In this document: piece by piece, positions 26,531 through 35,687 of the stretch
Layout of the letters: the number at the start of each line of letters is the position of its first letter
How positions within the stretch are numbered: position 1 is the first letter of the stretch
Assembly: GCA_004172865.1 (NCBI GenBank)
Contig: SEBV01000007.1
Location: 186,001-250,000, forward strand
DNA length: 64,000 nucleotides
Reading direction: 5' to 3'
DNA from: Gammaproteobacteria bacterium
GTDB lineage: Bacteria > Pseudomonadota > Gammaproteobacteria > Pseudomonadales > Cellvibrionaceae
Notes under the pieces: model-generated
What the model was told of the DNA's origin: nothing
Database searches by the model: none
Seen by the model: only the letters and a program-made list of their open reading frames with translations
Made by a program: the position numbers and the translations under genes

Positions 26531-26560
26531 AAATAAAGCCGATTATGCGGCTTTATTTTC
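26531..26560 (-). terminator. Terminator overlapping the end of the RND permease gene
   Basis: 12-bp perfect stem AAAATAAAGCCG / CGGCTTTATTTT around a 6-base loop. The stop codon of the minus-strand RND gene lies in the loop. T-rich sequence follows on the minus strand. Confidence 0.8.
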
Positions 26561-29500
26561 TAGCAGTTCTGAATCATCAACTTTTTGCGGCTGATAATTA
26601 ATTGCTTCAGGTTTCCGAATATTTAAAAGCTTTAGTATTAAACGATAAATCAGTCGTACGAACGTTAGCGTCAATATTATTTCCAGCGCAATTAATACCC
26701 CGCTAGTAAATGTTCCTCTTTCTGCTGCGCGACGATGGAATTTTTTCACTAATCTTTCGCGAGCAATTTCAATACTGTCGTAAAAAGTTGGAATCATCAG
26801 CAATGTTAAAATTGTGGATGTTATGGTGCCACCGATAATTGCAACGGCGAGTGGTTGATAAAACTCACCTCCTTCACCCATGCCGATGGCAACAGGGATC
26901 ATTCCCGCAATTAATGCGAATGTGGTCATTAGAATAGGACGCAATCTTGTGCGTCCTGCTTGCATTAATGCTTCTTCGCGACTCAAGCCTTCTTTCTCTT
27001 TAGTGCGCGCGCAATCGAGTAATAAAATTGCATTTTTTGCGACCAGTCCCATCAACATAATAATGCCGATAAAGCTCATGAGATTAAGTGTGTGGCCTGT
27101 CGATACGAGTGCAATAACAACACCAATTAAACTCAATGGCAAACTCATCATTACGGGCACAGGCGCTAGAAACGAACCGAATTGGATAACTAAAATAAAG
27201 TACATGAGCGCAATGCCGGAAATAAGTGCGGTAGACATAGCGCTAAAAAGTTCATCTTGCTCGCGCCCGGCACCCCGCAATTCAATTCCATAACCTGGCG
27301 GAAAATCAATTGCATTTGCGAGTTTCATTGCAGCGCTAATCACTTCACCTTGCGCAACACCTTCAGCATTTGCAGTAACTGTTACTGCGCGTTTGCCGTC
27401 GGTATGCATGATGCGTGAAGGAGCTTTATCCATTTTAATGGTGGCAATTTGTTCGAGCGGAATTACGCTGTTGCCACTGCCTGTAACTAAAGGCAGTCGT
27501 GCAAGTGCTGCGATATCAGTACGATCTTCTGGGTGTAAACGCAAAGCGACATCGCGCGTTTCGCCAGTGGGATCAACCCAATCGCCCACTTCAATTCCAG
27601 CGAAGGCAACACGCAATGCCTGCGCTGCATCGCCCACAACAATTCCCAAATTACTGGCAAGGCTGCGATTTAATTCAATTTGCAATTCCGGCATAGGATC
27701 TTGTTGCGCGAGGCCAACATCAACTGCGCCTTTTATTTTGCGTAAATCATCCATGTAGGCGTTGGTTAATTCCATTAATTTTCGGGAATCCTGACCGTAA
27801 AAATTAATGCGAATTGGTTTGTCGCCACCGTTACTGGTGTCATCCTGCACTGTGTATTCCGCACCGACTAAACGGTTAATGGAACGACGCAATTCTTTGC
27901 CGATCTCTGCGGCGTTGCGATTGCGCAGGCTGGGTTTTCCAATATCAATTTCGAGTCGACTTTCATCTCTGCTGATGTCGCTGTAAATAGATTTCACTTC
28001 AGGCAGTTTGCGCGCAAGTTCAGCCGCTTGACCAGTTTTTATGCGCGCATATTCAAGACTTGCACCAGCGGGCAAACGAATATCCACCACCAATCTGCCG
28101 TTGTCCGCAGCCGGTAAAAAACTCGTGCCGCCTTTCCATGATTGCAAACCTAATGCAGCAACAAGACTTAACACTGCAATACATCCCATAGCGCGACGAT
28201 GCCCAAGCGCCCAACGAATTACCAAGGTATAGCGATCTGCTTGCTGATCAAACCAATGATTAAAACGTTTTAATACTGCACTGAAACCACGTTTAGGTTG
28301 CTCTTGATAACCCACAGGATCACCCCAGCGCGATGACAACATGGGGTCGAGCGAAAACGAAATAAATAATGAAACAAGTACGGAAGCAACAACCGTTAAT
28401 GCAAAAGGTTTAAACCATTGACCGGGGCCGCCACCCATAAATGCGACGGGCACAAATACTGCGACAATTGATAGTGTGGTTGACATGACCGCGACGCCAA
28501 TTTCTTTCGTGCCTTCGCGCGATGCGGTAACGCGATCTTCGCCGCGTTCCATATGGCGAACAATATTTTCGCGCACCACAATTGCATCATCAATTAACAC
28601 ACCTATCGCGAGTGAAAGCCCAAGTAGTGTCATAAAGTTTAACGAGAAACCAAACAGCCACACCGCAATAAATGCCGCGAGCACAGAGGTGGGTAAGGCG
28701 AGTGCAGTGATAAGTGTTGAGCGCCAGGAATTTAAAAATGCATAGACAACAAAAATAGTTAAACCCGCGCCGAGAATTAGCGACTCGATAACATTATTTA
28801 AACTTTGTTCGGCCCATTCGCCACCATCGTTTGCAATCTCAATTTCGGTTCCAGGTTTAAGCGTTTTGCGAAGTTCTTCCAGATCTTTACGTACCGCTTT
28901 TGAAACTGCAACGGTGCTTGCTTCGCGGGTACGAATAATATTGATGCCGACTGATGCATGATTATTGTAGAGCGCGATGCTATTGCGCTGCGCCGTACCA
29001 TCGACAACTTCTGCCACATCGCCCAAACGTAAAACATCGTCACCATTGCGTTTAATAACGATCTGGGAAAAATCTTCTGGTGTAGCGAGGCGGCCAAGTA
29101 ATCGAATACTGTGATCTTCTAAATCGCCTTCCAATTTTCCGCCGGGTGCAGTGAGATTTTGACTTTGCAAACTACGCTCAACTTCGGCAACTGAAATATT
29201 GTGCATGCGTAATTTTTCGCTGCGCACTAACACCGACAATTCGCGCGTTAGATCGCCAGAAATATCCACCACCGCAACGCCGGGAACACCGCGTAAACGG
29301 TCGCCAATTTCTTTTTCGGCGAGAAGCGATAATTCGATATGGCTTTGGCTGGATGATGACAAAGAGAGCGACATAATTGGCCATTCGTCAGGGTCCTGTC
29401 GGCGAATAATGGGCTCGCGCATTTCTATCGGTAATTTGTAACGCACGCTGGCAATTGAGTTTCGCACTTCGTCGGCTGCTTCAATTAAATTTTTATTGAA

Positions 29501-29788
29501 TTCAAATTCAATACGAAACCAACCGCTACCTTCATCGGCCCAAGCGCGCATATCGTGCACGCCAGGAATGCCCCGCATGGCTTTTTCCAACCGATCTAAA
29601 ATTTCTCGCTCAACGGTTTCTGGCGATGCGCCGGGGTAGGGAATGCTCACCTGCAAAATTGGCGGCGCAACATCGGGCCGCTCGTTTACGCGCAATTTAT
29701 TTAATGCCATCCAACCCACAGCCATAAGGCCAATGGTGATAACAACGGTGACTATGGGGCGCCGGATACTGAAATCTGATAAAAACAT
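26543..29788 (-). CDS. RND efflux permease, HAE1/AcrB type
   Basis: A complete 1081-residue inner-membrane pump. The proton relay Asp-Asp of TM4 is present in IGVLIDDAIVVREN, the porter domain opens with ERPDVAPPILQVSIPYPGAS, and GLVAKNAILLLDCA and TRLRPILMTTFAL mark the C-half. It forms an operon with the membrane-fusion adaptor five bases upstream, but no outer-membrane channel follows. Residues after about 1025 extend past the usual AcrB end by ~55 residues and include an extra hydrophobic stretch (VLIALEIILTLTFVRLIY). The substrate is unknown. Confidence 0.95.
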   Translation of the reverse strand: MFLSDFSIRRPIVTVVITIGLMAVGWMALNKLRVNERPDVAPPILQVSIPYPGASPETVEREILDRLEKAMRGIPGVHDMRAWADEGSGWFRIEFEFNKNLIEAADEVRNSIASVRYKLPIEMREPIIRRQDPDEWPIMSLSLSSSSQSHIELSLLAEKEIGDRLRGVPGVAVVDISGDLTRELSVLVRSEKLRMHNISVAEVERSLQSQNLTAPGGKLEGDLEDHSIRLLGRLATPEDFSQIVIKRNGDDVLRLGDVAEVVDGTAQRNSIALYNNHASVGINIIRTREASTVAVSKAVRKDLEELRKTLKPGTEIEIANDGGEWAEQSLNNVIESLILGAGLTIFVVYAFLNSWRSTLITALALPTSVLAAFIAVWLFGFSLNFMTLLGLSLAIGVLIDDAIVVRENIVRHMERGEDRVTASREGTKEIGVAVMSTTLSIVAVFVPVAFMGGGPGQWFKPFALTVVASVLVSLFISFSLDPMLSSRWGDPVGYQEQPKRGFSAVLKRFNHWFDQQADRYTLVIRWALGHRRAMGCIAVLSLVAALGLQSWKGGTSFLPAADNGRLVVDIRLPAGASLEYARIKTGQAAELARKLPEVKSIYSDISRDESRLEIDIGKPSLRNRNAAEIGKELRRSINRLVGAEYTVQDDTSNGGDKPIRINFYGQDSRKLMELTNAYMDDLRKIKGAVDVGLAQQDPMPELQIELNRSLASNLGIVVGDAAQALRVAFAGIEVGDWVDPTGETRDVALRLHPEDRTDIAALARLPLVTGSGNSVIPLEQIATIKMDKAPSRIMHTDGKRAVTVTANAEGVAQGEVISAAMKLANAIDFPPGYGIELRGAGREQDELFSAMSTALISGIALMYFILVIQFGSFLAPVPVMMSLPLSLIGVVIALVSTGHTLNLMSFIGIIMLMGLVAKNAILLLDCARTKEKEGLSREEALMQAGRTRLRPILMTTFALIAGMIPVAIGMGEGGEFYQPLAVAIIGGTITSTILTLLMIPTFYDSIEIARERLVKKFHRRAAERGTFTSGVLIALEIILTLTFVRLIYRLILKLLNIRKPEAINYQPQKVDDSELLENKAA

Positions 29789-29793
29789 ACGCC

Positions 29794-30966
29794 TTAACCT
29801 TCCTGTTTGGTTGTAGACATTTTGTCAGCGTTCAAATTAACGCCGTCAGCTTTTTCCATTTTTACTTCAGCACCATCCACTAATGCACCGCGTGGATGAC
29901 GAATGATTGTATCGCCTTGTGCGAGGCCAGTTACAATTGAGTAATCGCCAGTTTGTACGTCGCGCACGCCCAATTTTATTTCAACTTTTTTCAAATGATT
30001 TTTTTGCACACGCCATACATAAGTGTGGTCGCCCTGTTGTACAAGGCTTGCTTCGGGAATGGTTAAACCTTGTGTAGTTTCAGTTTGCACGCGGCCTTCT
30101 GCAAACATACCGACGGTTAAATTTTTATTATCGCCATTTTGTTTTTCGCTACCATCTTGTTTTTTATTATCGACGGCAACTTGCACACCAACTTGACGCG
30201 TGCTGCTATCGGCAACGGGATTCACGCGTTCGATATGCCCCTGAAAAATATGATCGCGATAACCGTTAATACGGAAATTAACTTGCTGCCCAACTTTTAC
30301 ATCCAGTGCTTGATCGGATGAAACAAAACCAGCGAAATAAATACTCGCGGGATCAATAACTTTGATTAAGGCTTTACCAATTTGTGCGGTATCGCCATTA
30401 GAAGCTTCGCGATTGCTGACAACTCCAGAAAAGGGTGCGCGTACTTCGGTGCGGGTTAATTGTTGTAAATCTTGTACGACGCGCGTGCGTGCTGCAGCTA
30501 GATCGCTTTGCGCAGTATTGCGGCGCAATTCAGCATCTTCTTTCGCTTGAGTTGAAACTGCACCGGAAGTGACCAACGTTTTCAGGCGATTAAATTGGCG
30601 TTCGGCCTGATCAAAATTTTGTTGTGCAGCGCGTTCAGCTTCTTGTGCAGAATTCAAAGCCTGACGAAAAGTGTTGTCGTCCAGGCGTGCCAACAAGTCG
30701 CCTTTGTTTACCTGGTCGCCATTATCTTTTAATACTTGCAATACGATTGCAGAGACTTCAGCACGTAAGTCTGCCTGCTTTTTGGCTTGCAATGATCCTG
30801 AAATAATCGGCCCCGTTACTATTCGGGTCGCTGAAATTTCTACCAGATCCTCCGCTACCAGCAGCATGGGAAGTGTTGTTTCCTTGGCGAGTGCATCTTT
30901 GGTGCCGGAGCCGCAGGCACTCAGGCAGGCTGCCAAACTGAGAATTATCAGGGATTTGGTAAACAT
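29794..30966 (-). CDS. RND membrane-fusion (adaptor) lipoprotein
   Basis: A 390-residue periplasmic adaptor with lipoprotein signal (LSLAACLSAC). The lipoyl/biotinyl half-motifs (ADLRAEVSAIVLQVLKDNGDQV and RTEVRAPFSGVVSNR) flank a coiled coil (about 95-165). A beta-barrel and membrane-proximal domain follow (QGDHTYVWRV). It bridges the downstream permease to an outer-membrane channel encoded elsewhere. It is first in the operon and a short palindrome lies 20 bases upstream of its start. Confidence 0.95.
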   Translation of the reverse strand: MFTKSLIILSLAACLSACGSGTKDALAKETTLPMLLVAEDLVEISATRIVTGPIISGSLQAKKQADLRAEVSAIVLQVLKDNGDQVNKGDLLARLDDNTFRQALNSAQEAERAAQQNFDQAERQFNRLKTLVTSGAVSTQAKEDAELRRNTAQSDLAAARTRVVQDLQQLTRTEVRAPFSGVVSNREASNGDTAQIGKALIKVIDPASIYFAGFVSSDQALDVKVGQQVNFRINGYRDHIFQGHIERVNPVADSSTRQVGVQVAVDNKKQDGSEKQNGDNKNLTVGMFAEGRVQTETTQGLTIPEASLVQQGDHTYVWRVQKNHLKKVEIKLGVRDVQTGDYSIVTGLAQGDTIIRHPRGALVDGAEVKMEKADGVNLNADKMSTTKQEG

Positions 30967-30985
30967 AGGGTGTTCCTTTAAATAT

Positions 30986-31000
30986 TCACAGTCACTGTGA
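30986..31000. promoter_or_regulatory. Palindrome upstream of RND operon, possible operator
   Basis: TCACAGT C ACTGTGA, a perfect 7-1-7 palindrome 20 bases before the adaptor start. The position suits a repressor site, but palindromes of this size arise by chance a few times in 64 kb and no regulator gene is adjacent. Confidence 0.35.
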
Positions 31001-31227
31001 GTTACTGCTTCCGGTTGGAATCAAGCGGTGATAAAGACGAATAGGTGGTAGAGACAAACTATAAGACGCGATTGGTGTTTGTTTAGATTCACTTAGCTAA
31101 AAATTTTTACGATAAGCCCAAATACTGCTTCCTTTGGAGCTAATTGATTAGCGAAATTGACCTAATAAAAGCATAAATGTAATCAGGATAACTCAATCTG
31201 AAAAATTCTAATGTATGAAGATGTAAT

Positions 31228-31620
31228 CTATTGCTGCTGGAAGTGGCGGTTTATTTCTTCTAACAATTTATGAAAGGAAACGGGCTTTTGAATAAAGATA
31301 TCGTAGGGCGCTACAAACTCGGTGGGGCGCATGGCGGCACTGGTGAGAATAAAAAAGCTATGGCTTAACGCAGGGTTGTTTTTAAACTGGCGACACAGTT
31401 CAGCGCCATCCATAAAGGGCATCATGTAGTCAGACAACACAATATCAGGAATATGTTCGGTGGCGATTTTTAACGCATCTGCACCATTATTCGCGGTAAT
31501 AACCTTGTAGCCACTATGTTCAAATAGCAGTGAGTAGGTGATAGCGATATCTGGTTCATCATCCACAATCAATATTAACCGTTCGTCCCTAATCGCTTTA
31601 GGATCGAGTTCTTGTTTCAT
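31228..31620 (-). CDS. Single-domain response regulator
   Basis: A 130-residue receiver with no output domain: acidic pair in LIVDDEPDI, acceptor Asp in VLSDYMMPFMDG, Thr/Ser switch region FILTSAAM and Lys in FIQKPVSF. The start overlaps the stop of the KaiC-like gene (ATGA), so the two are made together. It probably works as a CheY-like phospho-messenger linked to that ATPase. Confidence 0.93.
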   Translation of the reverse strand: MKQELDPKAIRDERLILIVDDEPDIAITYSLLFEHSGYKVITANNGADALKIATEHIPDIVLSDYMMPFMDGAELCRQFKNNPALSHSFFILTSAAMRPTEFVAPYDIFIQKPVSFHKLLEEINRHFQQQ

Positions 31621-33101
31621 TGACCCTCGACTTTTATCACGTCCGTTTTTACAGAATGTTGTGCAAGTTTTTCTGCCAAAACCGGGCGGCCTATACTCAC
31701 GCCTTGATCGGAAATTAATAGTATGTGATTGCTTGCGTCGTAACCATTTTGACGCAACTTCAATACTGCAATTTGACGATGATTGGATTCAGAAATAACA
31801 ACATACTGCAACAGAATAATATTTTCGTAGAGAACCGAAGAGGGCCCGGTACTGTCGGGTTGTAACTCTGAAAAATAAGGCAACTCACGCGTAATAAAGG
31901 TTGTAACCTGGCGGCAACGCAATTCATTAATCAGCGCCGTCAAAAATACGCGTGAACGACCACGATGCACGATAATGTCGAGCAACCCATCCATTCCATC
32001 AAGAAATAAACGCGATACTTTTCGTTGATCTACATTCGTTAAAATATCTTGGGCTAATTTATCCACAATAATTTCAAGCGGTGGATTCCATAATATATTG
32101 AGCTGTCCATTTTCGAAAAAACGAACCAAGTCGATATTAATACTGGCTGCTTTTGCAATCAGGCTCGAAGGCGATTCATAAAACCCAACAATCAAACAGG
32201 TTTCGCCGCGCAATAAACCTTCGTAAATAAAATGCAGGCCCATAAGGGTTTTGCCTACACCGGGATTGCCCAGCAATTCCGTGGTGGAACCTTTATTTAC
32301 GCCACCTTTGGTAATTGCATCCCAACCTGCAATACCAAAGCGTACTAATTCTTTCGATGCAATTTCTGTTAAGCAAGACGATGTACTTAATGCTTCGAGG
32401 CGCGGGTAAACCACAACGCCATCTTCACCTACTTCAAATACATGGCGACCTAGTAAATGTTTTGCGCCGCGAATTTTGAATACTTTCAATTCACGAGTTA
32501 ATTGCATTCCCTCTTCAAATTGACTGAGTTCAATTAGGCCATCCACCAGAGTATTTTCGGAATCCGCGATATTGCCTTCAGTAGGGGACAGCAAAAATGT
32601 CGTGCACTCCATGGATGAAACCAGCGAGCTTAAGGACAACATAAATTCTGAAAGGCCGGGAGTAGTGGGGCCGGATTCACGCACGGAGCGGAAACCGTCG
32701 ATAATTAAAATATCGGCTTGATGTTCTGCGAGTATGTGACTGATAAGTTCGAGTAGACCGCTTAATCCACCTTTGGCAAGTTCGTTGTAACCGCTAAACA
32801 ATAATAAATTTTTGCCAACAAGTTGCTCGTCAAAAAATGAAAAGTTACTGAGGTGGTTCAACATTTTGCCGTGAGTTTCGGCGATCAATGTAAACACGAT
32901 AACTTTTTTGCCTTGCGACGCATGCTCAAACCCAATTTGGCAAGCCATGGTGGTTTTGCCGCTACCCGCCAATCCTTGAATTAAATAGAGACTATGGCAG
33001 GGAAAGCCTCCGCCAAGGGCCGCATCTAATCCGTTTACGCCACTGCTTAATAAAGTCAGCTTATTTTTGGTTTGAATATTGTTTTGGGTAAGGTTGGTCA
33101 T
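31617..33101 (-). CDS. KaiC-like dual ATPase
   Basis: A 494-residue RecA-fold protein with two KaiC-type domains: CI with Walker A GLAGSGKTT (43-51) and Walker B ILIIDGF (131-137), CII with Walker A GNPGVGKT (278-285) and RLFLDGMDG. At the KaiC phosphorylation site a by-eye alignment leaves one Ser but places Val at the Thr (TGPSSVLYENIILLQYV). The EE catalytic pair is reduced to single Glu in both domains (IAETHG, FYESPS). No kaiA or kaiB is nearby, so it is a signalling relative rather than a clock. It is coupled to the downstream response regulator. Confidence 0.92.
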   Translation of the reverse strand: MTNLTQNNIQTKNKLTLLSSGVNGLDAALGGGFPCHSLYLIQGLAGSGKTTMACQIGFEHASQGKKVIVFTLIAETHGKMLNHLSNFSFFDEQLVGKNLLLFSGYNELAKGGLSGLLELISHILAEHQADILIIDGFRSVRESGPTTPGLSEFMLSLSSLVSSMECTTFLLSPTEGNIADSENTLVDGLIELSQFEEGMQLTRELKVFKIRGAKHLLGRHVFEVGEDGVVVYPRLEALSTSSCLTEIASKELVRFGIAGWDAITKGGVNKGSTTELLGNPGVGKTLMGLHFIYEGLLRGETCLIVGFYESPSSLIAKAASINIDLVRFFENGQLNILWNPPLEIIVDKLAQDILTNVDQRKVSRLFLDGMDGLLDIIVHRGRSRVFLTALINELRCRQVTTFITRELPYFSELQPDSTGPSSVLYENIILLQYVVISESNHRQIAVLKLRQNGYDASNHILLISDQGVSIGRPVLAEKLAQHSVKTDVIKVEGQ

Positions 33102-33312
33102 TTTTTTCGTCGTAATTTGTAGTCTGTTTTACAATCGTTAAGGGACACGCTGGCGGTAGTGTACTGTATTAATCGTTCACATCCTATTGAAGCTTGGAGA
33201 AAGCTTAAAGAGCGGTAAAACTATAATTTAATAATGATTTAGGCGACTTGGTTTTGCTGGAAAATAAATTAGAAATTTTACAAAGGCGTGAGTTTTTTGC
33301 AGATTTTTTACA

Positions 33313-33343
33313 TAAAAAAGGCGACAACTTTACAGTTGTCGCC
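33313..33343 (-). terminator. Terminator of the CE15 esterase gene
   Basis: GGCGACAACT stem with perfect complement and TTAC loop. On the minus strand it is followed by TTTTTT, 18 bases after the esterase stop. Confidence 0.9.
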
Positions 33344-33360
33344 CGTCTTTCAATTTATAT

Positions 33361-35325
33361 TTATTGCAGATTAGGTGTTGTCCAGTTTATCCAGCGTGCG
33401 CGATCCACGTTAAACGACCCATCAGTTTTAACTACGTTAGTATTTCCGTTACCTGTGCCTTTCAGGAATTTATCCACAAACGCATCGACTTCTGGTTGTT
33501 GTGATGCAGGGAAAGCACAGTGATTGTGGTTGCCCACTTGTGAGACTCCCATGCGGTCGCCAATTCCTAGCGCCAGCCAGATTTCACGCGCCGCAATAGC
33601 GCCAGTATAAGTACTTACATTACCAAGCCATTCCATGGAGGTATTTTCAATAACCAACAGCGCGCGCGGTGCGACCATGCCCAATATTTGGTGATGATCG
33701 AACGGCAGCTTGTTAGCGGTGTTATTGAATTGCGAGAACGAACTTCTGAACCACACATTTTCGCCGGTGATTTCGCTCAAGGTCTGTACGTTTTGACCTG
33801 CCGAACGTTGCGCATCCGACACGCGCCATAATGCGGAACCGCCAGAACCACTTTCCTGCGGAATCGTCAGCATAATGCGTTCGTCAGTTGCGCCGGCAAT
33901 CAACGCGCCTTTGCCATTGCGCGAACAACCGGTCATACCTAAATGGCTTGCATCAATTTTTGCGGCAGGCGTTTTTTCCAGTGCATCAATTAAACGGCTC
34001 ACGCCCCAAGCCCATGCGCTCATTGCGCCTGCTCCGTGACCAGTGCCATAAAGCGTGTAGAACTTGCCTTTCCCGCGTGAACTGCCATCGGTTTGCTCGG
34101 CAATGTCATTGTTGGGGAAGTTGATAATCGCAACGCCTCTGTTTAACAAAGCAGTGTTATTGAGTGATGAGCCGCCCATGGTAATCATCGCCGGGTAGGG
34201 CGCTGTGCCGGTGGTTGGTAGTTGAATGCTGGCGTTAAACGAAATAGTTTTTCCTGCATCCTGCACGGTTACTGCAATATTAGTGTTGGTAGCACTCGCA
34301 TTAACGTTTGCCGTGGCCCGGTCAGGTTTTTCACCTAGCTCGTAAACTTGCGCCTGCTTGTTAACTTCTGCACGGCGACACGCCCAATCATATTTAGTGG
34401 CGATGGTAGTGCCATTAATAAATTTGAATGGGTTTGGCAAAGCGGCATTGGTTGGCAGGCTTGCATAGGACGGCAATTCAGGCACGTAACATCCCGAACC
34501 GGAATTTTCTTTGCCCGTCGGCATCAACGGGTCTGATGCAGATGTACTCGAAGATGAACTGCTGGAAGGCGCAGAAGAACTGCTTCTTGATGAGCTGGTT
34601 TGCGAAACACTACTTGGTGTCGAACTAGCAATTACAGAGCTGCTCGATACGCTTGAAACCGGGCAAGAGCCACTGCCGCCAGTAATTCCATAGGGAGCAG
34701 GTTGGCCACTGCAGGTTGTACGGGAAATACAGCTTTGTTGATTTTCCCAACCCCAACCGCTCTGTGTGGTTACGCACAAGGGGTAACTCGTGCCGTACCA
34801 ATTACATTTTTGAGCGGTGCTAACACAAGCGCTTGATGATGCACTGCTCGCCGTGATTGAACTCGCTACAGACGATCTTGAACTTGTGACAACTGAGCCC
34901 ACACTGCCAAACGAAATGTAACCGCTGCAATACAACCACTCACTGTAACTGCCGCCACCGCAAGTACCGCTATAGGAACCGGTGTTAGTTGGTTGATCTT
35001 CTGCCTGTCGGATTGAGCCGTTTACCACGATGTAATCCACACGCACATCGCGGCCGGTAGCATCGTTAGTAAAGGCGACACGAACTTCACCAGTAAGACT
35101 GGTGGACGCGGTGTAACTGGCGAGTGCTGTTGTCGGTGTCCAGGACATCACCGTAGTGCCACCCACTTGCAAGGAAACTGACTCACTTCCCGACGCCCCC
35201 AACATACGAACTTCGATGTTATTTACTTGCGCGAACGAACTTATGCTCAATGATATTAATGTCATGAACATCACAAAACCTAACCTACATTTTTTGCACG
35301 ATTTTATAAATTGCCGAATGATCAT
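33361..35325 (-). CDS. Secreted 4-O-methyl-glucuronoyl methylesterase (CE15) with CBM60-like and CBM10 modules
   Basis: A 654-residue extracellular enzyme that cleaves lignin-glucuronoxylan esters. Order: signal peptide (to about SSFA, residue 32), a CBM60-like xylan-binding module (about 36-140, [31 protein letters not shown]), a Ser linker, CBM10 (about 172-212, [21 protein letters not shown]), a Ser-rich linker (about 222-265) and a CE15 catalytic domain (about 275-654). The triad is S468 in [10 protein letters not shown]491 in IPQESGSGG and His in PFDHHQILG (probably H545). The start at 35325 has GGAG seven bases before it. The same CBM10-linker plan recurs in the neighbouring cellulase. 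Confidence 0.94.
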   Translation of the reverse strand: MIIRQFIKSCKKCRLGFVMFMTLISLSISSFAQVNNIEVRMLGASGSESVSLQVGGTTVMSWTPTTALASYTASTSLTGEVRVAFTNDATGRDVRVDYIVVNGSIRQAEDQPTNTGSYSGTCGGGSYSEWLYCSGYISFGSVGSVVTSSRSSVASSITASSASSSACVSTAQKCNWYGTSYPLCVTTQSGWGWENQQSCISRTTCSGQPAPYGITGGSGSCPVSSVSSSSVIASSTPSSVSQTSSSRSSSSAPSSSSSSSTSASDPLMPTGKENSGSGCYVPELPSYASLPTNAALPNPFKFINGTTIATKYDWACRRAEVNKQAQVYELGEKPDRATANVNASATNTNIAVTVQDAGKTISFNASIQLPTTGTAPYPAMITMGGSSLNNTALLNRGVAIINFPNNDIAEQTDGSSRGKGKFYTLYGTGHGAGAMSAWAWGVSRLIDALEKTPAAKIDASHLGMTGCSRNGKGALIAGATDERIMLTIPQESGSGGSALWRVSDAQRSAGQNVQTLSEITGENVWFRSSFSQFNNTANKLPFDHHQILGMVAPRALLVIENTSMEWLGNVSTYTGAIAAREIWLALGIGDRMGVSQVGNHNHCAFPASQQPEVDAFVDKFLKGTGNGNTNVVKTDGSFNVDRARWINWTTPNLQ

Positions 35326-35687
35326 AATAGACTCCGAATTATTGTTATTGCGAGATTCAGGCACGCATCGTTTGGATGAAACCAATTGATTTTGCCCGCT
35401 ATTGATCCTGCTTGAATACAAGTACACAGGATTCGCGATAATGAAACAAAAAATTAGGAATGGCAAACCTAAACACGATATGGCGCGGCGATGCAAATAC
35501 TTGGCATATAAATCGATAGAACGGTTTCAGATAAATTTAATTGTGAGATTAATATGAATTTACTGAGTTTTTTGACAGAGGATTTGAGAATAATTTGAGA
35601 GCTGATTGCAGCTGAAGAAAGATATTTTTTTATTCAAAAAACTCCGCATTGTAAAAACAATGCGGAGTTGAAAGCTAAACCAATAAA
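35326..35687. other. Intergenic region upstream of CE15 gene
   Basis: 362 bases without a gene. It holds the terminator of the cellulase gene at 35634-35668 and must hold the CE15 promoter, but no clear -35/-10 or operator stood out. Confidence 0.6.
35634..35668 (-). terminator. Terminator of the GH5 cellulase gene
   Basis: Perfect 12-bp stem ACTCCGCATTGT with complement, AAAA loop, and TTTTTT on the minus-strand 3' side, 19 bases after the cellulase stop. Confidence 0.92.

Noticed and set aside
31617-33101. A KaiABC circadian clock
   Set aside because: Neither kaiA nor kaiB is in the window, and the phospho-site and catalytic Glu pairs are altered; a KaiC-like signalling ATPase fits better.
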